Origin: Saccharomycopsis malanga
Taxonomy: Eukaryota; Ascomycota; Saccharomycetes; Ascoideales; Saccharomycopsidaceae
DNA: 64,000 nt
Assembly: GCA_004014935.1 (NCBI GenBank)
Contig: CP025324.1
Span: 992,001-1,056,000 of the forward strand
Reading direction: 5' to 3'
Positions 40,021 to 49,001 of this stretch are shown piece after piece (the stretch's first letter is position 1; every line of letters starts with the position of its first letter). The notes beneath the pieces were generated by a model that did no database searches, was not told the origin of the DNA, and was given only the letters and a program-made list of their open reading frames with translations. The position numbers were made by a program, and so were the translations under genes.

Positions 40021-40510
40021 ATGATAATAATAACATTTTATTTATCAGGCATAAATATTAGTTTTGTATGATTTTGATAATAATAATAATATCTTGTTTA
40101 TCAAGCATAACTATCAGGTTTGTATGATTTTCATCAAAAATAATAATAATACCTTATTTCTCAAGCATCAGTATTAGTTTTGGATGAATTTGATTATAAT
40201 AATAATAATATCTTATTTCTCGAGCATAAGTATTAGTTTTGGATGAATTTGATTATAATAATAATACTTTCTTATTTTTCAAGCATAACAGTCAATTTTG
40301 TATGAATTTGATTGAATAACATTCTATTTATCAACCATAAATAACAATTTTGTATGATTTTGATTACAATATTAATACCTTATTTATCATGATTATCTCA
40401 CCCTATTCCTACCAAACGTTTTCCGTCTACTTTGGTGTAGCTCAAGTATCCACTGTATCATCCTAACAGGCCTTTTTAGACTTTTTTGAAAACACCAGCC
40501 ATCGGGCCCA
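40021..40510 (-). repeat. Tandem array of SINE-A-like tails, six units of about 58 bp
   Basis: Six units, 40021 to about 40370, each run AATAATAATAATATC, TTATTTCTCAAGCATAAG, TATTAGTTTTGTATG and AATTTGATT. This is a diverged reverse complement of the SINE-A tail (ATT run, then the block before it). The array is followed by further SINE pieces: TCATGATTATCTCACCC, CCTAACAGGCC and ATCGGGCCCAGTG at 40385-40510. Confidence 0.7.
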
Positions 40511-40643
40511 GTGATTTGTTCTAGGCCTTTTCCTAATCTACAATCCAAGCAGAAACTAAAACAATAACATTAAGACATAAACACATGGCGTAAACAGAAT
40601 AATAAAACAAAAGAGGAAATGAAAAAATTAATAATACAAATAT

Positions 40644-41807
40644 TCAAACGTAATTTGAGCGAGAGTGTTCGCTGATGACAAAGTTCAATTTGCTAGGTTT
40701 TCTGGAGATTGCGTTGGGACAGGCAGAGTTTTTTGCATATTGCAAAGGCGAAGGGGTCAACTGAGGAAGACTAAAAGGAGTGGATTGCAAGAAAAAGTCG
40801 TCTTCTGGGGACCCAGCCAAGGAGGAGGAGCAGGAGCTAGAGTTGCTGAGGCCAGGTTCGGAATAAGTGGAGGAGGAAACGGAGCAAAGAGAGCTAGAAT
40901 GAGAAAGCGAGGCAGGGGCAGCGGAGCTGGACGAAGACAAGATGGAATCGTGAAGAGATTGGAGATTGGAGTGGCTTTTATGGAAGATTGTGGGCGTGTT
41001 TGCATTATTGAAGGATCTGACATGCTGGACACTAGTGTAGGAGGCTGGTTTTCGGTGGGGAAGGGCCGGCAATGGCGGAAGAGAGGCGAGCTGAGAGGCG
41101 AGCTGAGGAACAGACGGATATTTACGCAATTGGTATTGCAGAGCCAGCTTGCTAGGAGCAGAATCGACGGCTGGATTGGACCGGGGAGGAGTTATACTGG
41201 GCAAGGACTTGCTGGCAGACATTTGGAGAGGGGACTTGTTTTGCTGGGAAAGAAAAGAGTTGAATTTGCACACCTTTTTGATGTCCTGCTTGATAGGAGC
41301 AAGAAAGTCTTTCAAAACGCAGAACAAGTCGTGATTGGACACGGTGATGTCCCAATCCAACAAAAACAACAACTGGCGTTCCATTTCGTTGATTTCACAC
41401 GTCTGGAACAACCCGTCGGTGTATCTGGCCCAGTGCTTGTTCTTTGGCGAGGCATCATTATGGAATTTGGCACTGAGAATCAAACAGGCCAAGAAGATCC
41501 TGTGACGCGAGCTGGGGTCCTGCGCCGTGGCCCCGTGGGGCAACTTTTCGTGGAGTTTCTTCAAATACACCAAAGTGGCCATCAAAGTGCCTGTGAAGAC
41601 GTTGGTGTACTTGACTAATCTGGAAATGAACGTGTAAAGCGACGGGAGACGCGGTTTTGCCGACGGCGAGGCCGGTGGAGACGGCAACAGGTCCTGCGCA
41701 CAGTTCGGGAGCACTTTCAACGTGTGGTTCACCAAAGATTGGATCATCTGGCTGTTCACCGGCGTATTGACAAACGTCTTGAGAGCATGGAGATTGGACA
41801 TATTCAT
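40644..41807 (-). CDS. Pho85-type G1 cyclin (PCL1/PCL2-like)
   Basis: Pcl1/Pcl2 cyclins activate the kinase Pho85 at the start of the cell cycle and in polarised growth. The ATG at 41807 (or the next one at 41801) starts a 387-residue product; the frame before it has no ATG. The cyclin box covers about residues 20-165 with the strongly conserved TFISRLVKYTNVFTGTLMAT, HRIFLACLILSAKFHNDAS, KNKHWARYTDGLF and ERQLLFLLDWDI. The C-terminal 190 residues are Ser/Pro-rich and probably unstructured. A long plus-strand ORF opposite this gene is its shadow. Which of the paralogues it represents is undecided. Confidence 0.88.
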   Translation of the reverse strand: MNMSNLHALKTFVNTPVNSQMIQSLVNHTLKVLPNCAQDLLPSPPASPSAKPRLPSLYTFISRLVKYTNVFTGTLMATLVYLKKLHEKLPHGATAQDPSSRHRIFLACLILSAKFHNDASPKNKHWARYTDGLFQTCEINEMERQLLFLLDWDITVSNHDLFCVLKDFLAPIKQDIKKVCKFNSFLSQQNKSPLQMSASKSLPSITPPRSNPAVDSAPSKLALQYQLRKYPSVPQLASQLASLPPLPALPHRKPASYTSVQHVRSFNNANTPTIFHKSHSNLQSLHDSILSSSSSAAPASLSHSSSLCSVSSSTYSEPGLSNSSSCSSSLAGSPEDDFFLQSTPFSLPQLTPSPLQYAKNSACPNAISRKPSKLNFVISEHSRSNYV

Positions 41808-43636
41808 AAACTTGAGTATGTCTCCATATATAGTTGACAAAAAAGCAGCACCAAAAGACCAACACAATACCGCGAACCAAATCCCTCGGTCTGCGAAAAA
41901 AAATCGTTACTATTCACAAAACTACAGCCCTGGTTGTCATTCCCATCGCCTTATATATATAGGTGTATATGGCCCTTCTCGAAGGGATATGCAGCAGTAT
42001 GCATGATGGCGAAGGAGTGCGTCGCGATACGTCAGGCTGCAGCACGCTGCATACCCCGTGTTTATATTTTCTACACGGTGTAGGAGACGGTATAGAGATT
42101 GCTAACAATGGACGATAAGGAGAGTGATAAAGAGTGATCCAGAGAATCACATCAGAGAATGATAAATGATGATTGATAAATCATAAACGAAATAAATGTT
42201 GGTTAAAGTATAAAAAATGTCAAAAAATCAAAATAGAACAAATAGTAAATACATAGTATAAGATACAAAACCTATATTAATGCCATATCAATCATCGCCC
42301 AAATACGAATGTAAACAAACAATAGCGTGTTGCCGAAAAGACAAGGCAGGAAGGGTTATAGAGATTGTTCCTTTATTCCCAGCGTGCCAGCCAAATGGAA
42401 GGCCCAGTCAAGAATAAGGTACAGAGTGTCGATCAACCAAACCCAGCTTGCGGTTAATGATCGCCCATCGTTTCTTGCCAGACTAATGTAGCCCGTCTTG
42501 AATGACAGGAGTTTGTAGACTATATTCTATAATAGGAAATGTAAGGCGCATCAAACTGTTTTCCTGATATTGTTCTGGCCAGAAAAGATTTGTAGTTTGT
42601 ATGTTATGGGTATTTACATTTTCGTGTAAGTATCAAAATGGTTAATGTCTAGAATTATAATGGCTATAATACCCATAATTATGATAATAATACATACTAC
42701 GCCTAATTACCAAAATAATACACACGCCTATAATGCCTATAATAATAATACCTATAATACCTATAACTATACCTATAATACCTATAACTATACCTATAAT
42801 ACCTATAACTATAATAATAATACCTATAATTCCCATAATTACTAACTTAATACCCTCCTAATTACTAAATCAATAAACACGCCTATAATACCTATAATAC
42901 TCTCCTAATTACACGCCTATAAACCACACATCCCTAATCCTCAATATCCTCCAGTCTTGCCCACGCTTGACACCTCCTTAAACCACACATTACCTATTAC
43001 GGTTATTAATCATCGCGGTCTAAATCTGTACAGTGCCTGTTTCGCCATTCTTATTGAAAAACAACATTCTTTTGTTTATATTATTACCCGATTGGGACTA
43101 GGGTAGACACCCTTGTCCAGCTCATAATAAATCCTTTTTCAATACCTGTATCTCTATATAATACCCCGATTAGGTAAACAATTGTACACTCTTCCCTGAA
43201 CTGCTCTCCTTCCACCAGCCTTTCTACATGGTTTCAAATACACCCAAAAACACTTTTACTATAGCCCATTTCAGGCACATACCCCAACAATACTACTGGG
43301 AACACACTCTAACTTTATACTCCTTTCCCAAATATCCCATCATACTATATTGACCCCCCTTCCCTTGATCCCTATGAACTTGTCTATCTCTAATTGGCCA
43401 GCATTATATATACCTGTACGCTACATTATTATATGTAGTAATATGCAATACTCTAGTGATATATGCATTAGCATACAGATTACTGCATATTACCAGTGAA
43501 GATTAATTAGTTTGATTTTTTTTCTTTTTTTTCATAGTCTATTTCAAAGCCTGGTATGCAATACTATTCTTTAATGTCGTTACCAGCTGTCCCCGTTATA
43601 TTAATGAAACAAACTTGAAGGATTATAGAAGGATAC
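41808..43636. repeat. 1.8-kb gene-free region with a short AT-rich tandem repeat
   Basis: At about 42700-42840 the unit CTATAATACCTATAACTATAC (about 20 bp) recurs several times with TAATAATA spacers, and related CCTATAATAC pieces continue to 42915. No gene, RNA or SINE copy was recognised elsewhere in the stretch. Alternating CACTCT/CCTTCC pyrimidine-rich sequence from 43190 to 43350 probably belongs to the promoter of the Zn2Cys6 gene. Confidence 0.5.
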
Positions 43637-45880
43637 ATGTCTTCTTTCAATGCATCTGCTGCCTCGCAGGTAGAATCAAAATTAAGTTTGGCACGCAAGC
43701 GCCTGTTGTCAGTGTCGCAGGATAATGGCACACCCAATTCCAGCAGCAGTGAAAGCGTTGATGATTCGCATAGCAATAACGATATTAAAAAGCTTGATTA
43801 TGAACGAAAACTGCTGAAGAAACAGCCCATTAAGTCCCGAATAGGCAATTCATACCCTCGAAGACGCGCGCTTACCGCATGCCAAACATGCAGACGCAAG
43901 AAGATCAAGTGTGATAATGTACGTCCCATATGCGGGAACTGTCAAGCTCTCCAGCAGTCATCTCTGGCGCACCTTTGTCTCTATGATGATTCTAAACAAG
44001 ATCTTTCCTCTTTTGACAGGCCCACTATTGAGATATTGTCACGACTCACTGATATTCAGACCAAATTGGCACAAATCTCCCGCCCTGAGACTGACGGCTT
44101 GGTGCAGCTGGTTGCAGATGCGGCCCTGCAGCAAGCTACTACTCATGGCGTCTCTCCGCTGAAATCTGCAGACAAGTTTGAAGCCTTGTTAGCAAACTCT
44201 GCATCAAAAAGCACTGGAAATTGGAATTGCAGTGCTGAATGGGTTTTGGGATGGCCCCAGATTGTTAGCCAGTGTCCAAATTTGCCTGAACAACACCGTA
44301 TAAGTGTATTATTAAACCAATTGTCTGTTCAAGGGCAATGCAGGAATGCAGATTTTAAAGTTGTGCATCACATGATACATGATGCCAGCCATGATGCATG
44401 TCAAAGCACACTGAATGTGAATTTGCAGAATCTTCCCAATCTAAACCTCGCCAATTTTGCTGAGCTTTCACGTTTTGAACAGCAGCTTTTCAGTATGCTT
44501 GATGATTCAATTCATACTGTTTTTGTAAAAAAAATCTACCCGCAGATGCCGTTTCTTGACTTGACGCGCATATGCGAGTCTGTCGACTACCTTGTGCATG
44601 CATATCGTGCGTATACTAACAGTCACAATAATTCAAGCTTTCTCTTAACACATTCTTATTATTCAAGCCTGTTTGTTCCATTGCCGTTGGTTCTACTTTG
44701 TTTTGCCATGTCAGTTTACGAAAGTAACAAACAGGGACAAAATTCGCTTGATCAGTTGTATAATTGTCGAATTGGGAATACTGCATTTAAAGTTGCATTG
44801 CAGTTGCAGCAAATACTTGAAGATTCATTAATTGTATGCGAAACAACACCAGAACCACAGACCTGGAAACCAGAGATTTCGTTCTTTCAAAAGAATAACC
44901 CAAAACAAACATACTCACTATGGACCGTACAAGTCAATTTGCTCTGCTACGGCTTCAAAATGCTCGCCATGCAGCCCTTGCATGCATGGTCCTACTTGCA
45001 GAAAGCATGCACGGGGCTCCTAACCTATAGTGAGGTGAGTCACGTGCAATATAGATTAGTGAGTGCTGATGAGGAGCTGTTAACGATTCCACAACTATAT
45101 TGGATATGTTATAAACTAGAATCGCAAATGAAGGTTCAATTGTCTCCTTTTTTTGTAAGTCTGGGGATATTGGACTATTATTTCTCGCCGCGTATGCCTT
45201 CTAAGGATTTTTATGGCCAGAAATATACCATAGATCCTCTTTTGTATACTGAGATTCATCTAGTGGACTCTCTTGCCTCCACGTTGGCAAAGATCGAGGT
45301 TTCTCTTTTGAATGTATTGTACACGTGTTCTCCGGGATCGAGGTCTTTGGAAGACCAATGGGACTCTTTTGACGCGAGTTTCTGCGAAGACTATGTAACG
45401 TATTTCCTCAATAGGATTCAAGGCCCAATCAAAGCTTTACTGTTGGACAGCTTGCGAAACCAGATTGTCCATAGCAGGGAGCAGGACTCTCCTGAGTTTG
45501 TCAGAAATATCCGCTGGAAAATCGCCTCTATAAAGTTGAAGGTGTACTTGCCTTTAGTATATTGTATAATGAATAATAATGTAGAGGAAACTCCGTTTGT
45601 TTCCAAAGCTCTAGAAGACTTTTTCAGCCTTGTTTTCTCAAACACAGACTTTGCTTTCGATACTACAAGGTCTGAAACAACTTGGTTCCGTCTCAGAGAC
45701 AGCTATCTTTCCGCAGTCTTGGTTATTCTTTTGACCAATAGATTTCCTGATAAGTACGCTACACAGAGCAAGGCGAAGGGCTATTTGAAGCGAGTGGCGA
45801 ATATTTTCAGCTTTTGGAAGTTTGAATGCCCTGAGTTTGCTGGATTTTTGCAGGTTTTAACAATAATGGGCAAGTTGTGA
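43637..45880 (+). CDS. Fungal Zn2Cys6 transcription factor
   Basis: The 747-residue protein has a binuclear zinc cluster at residues 82-114: CQTC, RRKKIK, C, DNVRPI, C, GN, C, then 11 residues to the last C. It is preceded by a basic stretch (SYPRRRALTA) as in DNA-binding regulators of the Gal4 family. The central region (about 350-560) is helical with hydrophobic segments such as LVLLCFAMSVYES, compatible with the fungal transcription-factor middle homology region. The final cysteine spacing of 11 is at the long end of normal. I do not recognise the orthologue or its targets. It starts at the ATG at 43637, and SINE and L repeats lie directly downstream. Confidence 0.85.
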   Translation: MSSFNASAASQVESKLSLARKRLLSVSQDNGTPNSSSSESVDDSHSNNDIKKLDYERKLLKKQPIKSRIGNSYPRRRALTACQTCRRKKIKCDNVRPICGNCQALQQSSLAHLCLYDDSKQDLSSFDRPTIEILSRLTDIQTKLAQISRPETDGLVQLVADAALQQATTHGVSPLKSADKFEALLANSASKSTGNWNCSAEWVLGWPQIVSQCPNLPEQHRISVLLNQLSVQGQCRNADFKVVHHMIHDASHDACQSTLNVNLQNLPNLNLANFAELSRFEQQLFSMLDDSIHTVFVKKIYPQMPFLDLTRICESVDYLVHAYRAYTNSHNNSSFLLTHSYYSSLFVPLPLVLLCFAMSVYESNKQGQNSLDQLYNCRIGNTAFKVALQLQQILEDSLIVCETTPEPQTWKPEISFFQKNNPKQTYSLWTVQVNLLCYGFKMLAMQPLHAWSYLQKACTGLLTYSEVSHVQYRLVSADEELLTIPQLYWICYKLESQMKVQLSPFFVSLGILDYYFSPRMPSKDFYGQKYTIDPLLYTEIHLVDSLASTLAKIEVSLLNVLYTCSPGSRSLEDQWDSFDASFCEDYVTYFLNRIQGPIKALLLDSLRNQIVHSREQDSPEFVRNIRWKIASIKLKVYLPLVYCIMNNNVEETPFVSKALEDFFSLVFSNTDFAFDTTRSETTWFRLRDSYLSAVLVILLTNRFPDKYATQSKAKGYLKRVANIFSFWKFECPEFAGFLQVLTIMGKL

Positions 45881-45914
45881 TTCATATTCGGGATATAAGG
45901 TTATTTGTATGTAA

Positions 45915-46085
45915 AGAAGCCACTGGGCCGCATGGCTCACTGGCCAGTGCTCTCAGAGAAGAGCAAAAAAACCCAACAGTATGGCTAAGTGGCTGATAGT
46001 CTTAAGAGAAAAGACTCAACAGGCGCAAAAATGAATCAATTATGATCAAAAGGACATGATTGGGGTTTCCTTACTAATTTCAATT
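45915..46085 (+). repeat. SINE-A head, partly duplicated
   Basis: AAGCCACTGGGCCGCATGGC with box A TGGCTCACTGG, then CAGTGCTCTCAGAGAAGAGC. A second head-like stretch follows (TATGGCTAAGTGGCTGATAG, AAGACTCAACAGGCGC). Then comes a body piece, GATCAAAAGGACATGATTGG, as in the copy at 22151. Box B is lost. Confidence 0.65.
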
Positions 46086-46204
46086 AAGTATCTTTAAACA
46101 CCGAAATTCTGGCTTATTAATTGCCAATAATACTATCCAAAAGTAAATATATTCCTTTATACTCTCGAAAAGTAAAGATACTCCTCTTTTTCAACAGAAA
46201 TATA

Positions 46205-47110
46205 CCCATATGCCTTACTACGGTCAAGTGGCCAAGTTGGTTGAGCCACCGTGCGCCACGCACAACAAGTGTGGCGCTCCTCACTTTGGTGTTTGGGATT
46301 CGATTCCCGCTCTTGACGTTTTGAAATAATCATAAAAAGTTTTATTGAATTAAATCAGTATTAATTCAGGTCATTTTGATTTAAAGTCCCGTACACCAAC
46401 AGATTGATTTTTTTTCTATGATACTCTATTGTTTATAGTGACAAATTTCAATTCTGGAAGTAAATATCAGATTTAACGGATAACTGCCAATTTTGACAAA
46501 AATTTGATTATTGCAAGTCATATTCTAGAGTCTCTACGGCAAACCAAATCATACAAAAGTTCTATTTCTATACTCTTTAAATCTTTGAGTTTTATATTAT
46601 GACCTTTGTTTTGATATTTAGCTTCAATCAATTATTTAATACTGAGAAAGTATCATTTTGTCGAAAATAACACATAATTTGTTAAAAATCGTGTTTTGCA
46701 CCCCTCAGAGAGACTTTCTTTATTTCTTGACAGTACCACATAGTGTTTGATTGCTTTTTTATCTATGTTTTCTTCAGCGTTTGAATGAGCTTTTATTCAA
46801 AAGAAGCGCGTATTTCAAGAGATACAAAGGGTATGGTTTGTGGGGCTTGGTAATGCATAATGTACTTATCAATAAGTTTTATCCCTTGATTTAGGGGAGG
46901 CCGTTTTAAGAACGCTTATTCCTATTCATCTTTAAGTTGTAAATGATATAATGTTACTTTGATTTTATATTCTGTTGTTTCGCTGCTCCAGTTTTTGATT
47001 TGCTTTATCACATTCTTATGGGAGTTCTATATTGACTGTAAATTGGTGATAAACTTTAGCTGTTTTTGGGTCGAAAATTATAAGGCAACAATATGTCAAT
47101 TGTAATACTA
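46205..47110 (+). repeat. Long tRNA-Leu-headed repeat (family L), copy 3
   Basis: This copy has the best tRNA-like domain (46223-46317, 95 nt). 5' GTCAAG (46223-46228) can pair with 3' CTTGAC (46312-46317) as an acceptor stem. Box A TGGCCAAGTTGG is at 46229-46240, and GATTCGATTCC at 46297-46307 differs from box B by one base. Between them GCGCCACGC and GTGTGGCGC form an inverted repeat. The long middle and the acceptor sequence resemble a tRNA-Leu. About 800 bp of body follow, collinear with copy 1 (AATAACACATAATTTGTTAA, CACCCCTCAGAGAGAC, TATTGACTGTAAATTGGTGA). Confidence 0.78.
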
Positions 47111-47162
47111 TTACAAAAAGTAACATGACCTACTATTACGCTAAAAGAGGTGAATAAATGTA

Positions 47163-47169
<7 letters not shown>

Positions 47170-47201
<32 letters not shown>

Positions 47202-47205
47202 TTTG
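47170..47205. repeat. (AT)n microsatellite
   Basis: About 15 AT dinucleotides in a row. The surrounding 47110-47800 shows no gene. Confidence 0.85.
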
Positions 47206-47802
47206 GTATTAAATGGAGAATGGAATATGAAGGTTTGGCAATCGAAAAAGAATAGAAATCAGGAGAAAATAGTCTCATGTATTAACTGACAAGTCAAGCC
47301 AGTAGTAAAACAAAAAGACCAATTGTAAACAGAACAAATAATGAATAACAGAACCAAAATTCCTTCTTCCAAAACTATATACGTTTATTTAGTAGTCTGC
47401 TTATGTTTATGCACTACACTGCATAGTCATGCATCATCCCACAGCTGAAACAATATAGGCTCTTTTGAAAACAACTTTGACAGTGTTGATTGAAAGAAAG
47501 TGTTTAGAGGGCACATGTTGCAATGGTTTTTTATTTATTGTTTATAGGTGAAAGTCGCTAATAAGTAATGTGTGTAATATATGCTTTGGATAGGGCATTC
47601 AACCAGTAAACGAATGCATGTTTGTAGTTACTAAATAATTGCCAGATTTGGAGAGAACAGTGTACATTTCATTTCAAAGCTATTTCTTCCAAAAAAAGCA
47701 TGTTACAGATGTGCCTAGTTACCAGACAATGGCATTGTTTAGGATCCATAGGATAAAACAAAGAAGACAAAGTGCGGCTGCATTAGAAATAGGAATGACA
47801 TT

Positions 47803-47814
47803 TATATAAATAAA
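47803..47814 (+). promoter_or_regulatory. TATA box of the small secreted-peptide ORF
   Basis: TATATAAATAAA lies 80 bp upstream of the ATG at 47894, a normal distance for a TATA-driven yeast promoter. Confidence 0.5.
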
Positions 47815-47893
47815 AGACATCCGATGCATGGATCTCTTTTGCAAATTTAATTATCACAAGTATTCTCTTTCCCATTGATACCAACAATATAAC

Positions 47894-48016
47894 ATGACTC
47901 CAAAGTTTATTGCCTCTGCTTTGATTGCTGTATTGGTCTCCACTGTCTACGGATTGGACCCTAAAATTGAAGAGTGGTTGCTGAGACAAAGAATCACCAC
48001 CACCATCAGCAAATAA
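47894..48016 (+). CDS. Predicted 40-residue secreted peptide
   Basis: This short ORF encodes MTPKFIASALIAVLVSTVYG, a textbook signal peptide with a small residue at the likely cleavage point. About 20 further residues follow (LDPKIEEWLLRQRITTTISK), compatible with a short amphipathic helix and then a Thr-rich end. It has a well-placed TATA box and a CAACAATATAAC leader before the ATG. An overlapping ORF on the other strand (47783-48106) is low complexity and less convincing. I do not recognise a family, and the ORF may be spurious at this length. No cysteines are present. Confidence 0.45.
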   Translation: MTPKFIASALIAVLVSTVYGLDPKIEEWLLRQRITTTISK

Positions 48017-48224
48017 TGATGGCTTTTTCTTAAGATAATACTTTATATCATTCTCCTTTGGTTTTTTTCTTGCTGCTTTCTGTTGGTTTGTTGTTTTCTC
48101 TGGCACATTTTCTATTATTGGTAGTTTATAGACTAGTTCTACATGTTTGTTTTTATAATTAGCATATTTGAAAAATGTAATGGTATACAGTGTATTTTGC
48201 GTATTTTTGATGATTTTATATTCT

Positions 48225-48345
48225 CAATTGGGCTGAAAAAGCAACTGGGCTGGACGGCTAAGGTCATGATTGGATTTTACCAAGTCCTTTTAGACATGGT
48301 GCGTATATACGAAACTGGCATTTACTAGGATTGAGTTATAAGATT
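48225..48345 (+). repeat. SINE-A fragment
   Basis: A degenerate head (CAACTGGGCTGGACGGCTAA) joins directly to GTCATGATTGGATTTTACCA, AGTCCTTTTAGACATGGTGC, GTATATACGAAACTGGCATT and a tail ending TTATAAGATTATG. Confidence 0.65.
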
Positions 48346-48837
48346 ATGTTAGTGTATTTTAGGTGCTTCTGGGGAATTCCAAAGCTAAAAGCTGGTGAAA
48401 AAAAGCTTGAATTGGCTTGAAATTTGAAGCATTTAAATTAGAAAAGTAGGTTTTTTCTTCGCATTATTTCTTCTGGCCAGTTGACTGTTTTGACAATAAA
48501 ATTGTTGATATTTATAAATAATTTAGTCGCTTAATAATTTAAAACTATCAGTGTGACTCAATAACAACTTTTAAATATAAGAGACAAGTGTCTATTCTGT
48601 ATGAGTTACCAATTACATATGTTAAAAAGAGTCATAAACAGCATGAAACAGGTGTCAACTAGGTTTGAGATTTATCATGATTTCTACTATCATTAAAAAG
48701 TATCCTTAGTTATACCATGTAGCAGTCAACCGTTGTTTGAACCGCTTCGGCCTCTGGCGTAGTACTAACTCATGTTTGTAAGAATATATGCTGCTATGAA
48801 AGTTTGCTGCTATGAAAGTTTCACTGTATTAGTCCAG

Positions 48838-48945
48838 CCCGGTGAGCTACGCTACAATAATACTAATAACAACACCGTATATTTCGAGCCCAGTAAATGC
48901 TACGCTACAATAAGACAAAAAACATACTAGTTACAATAACGTATA
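48838..48945 (-). repeat. SINE-A tail remnant with local duplication
   Basis: On the minus strand TTTACTGGGCTCGAAATATA and CGGTGTTGTTATTAG form a tail. TGCTACGCTACAATAA-type sequence is present on both sides (about 48848 and 48898), a possible 13-bp direct repeat (GCTACGCTACAAT) flanking the tail. Confidence 0.55.
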
Positions 48946-49001
48946 TTTGGTCACTGTTGTCAGTGATATGCTAAATGCTAAATGAAATTATAAATGGCCA
49001 A

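Noticed and set aside
37444-40643. A regional centromere in the 3-kb gene-free zone
   Set aside because: It is fully explained by L and SINE-A fragments and simple repeats; no symmetrical inverted repeat core was seen.
40665-41618. 317-codon plus-strand ORF opposite the Pcl cyclin
   Set aside because: The cyclin on the minus strand has clear conserved motifs; the plus-strand reading is Gly/Arg-rich and featureless.
46223-46317. Functional tRNA-Leu gene
   Set aside because: The anticodon region is replaced by a long inverted repeat, box B has a mismatch, and the same head recurs in two other copies with the same body; it is a repeat-element head.
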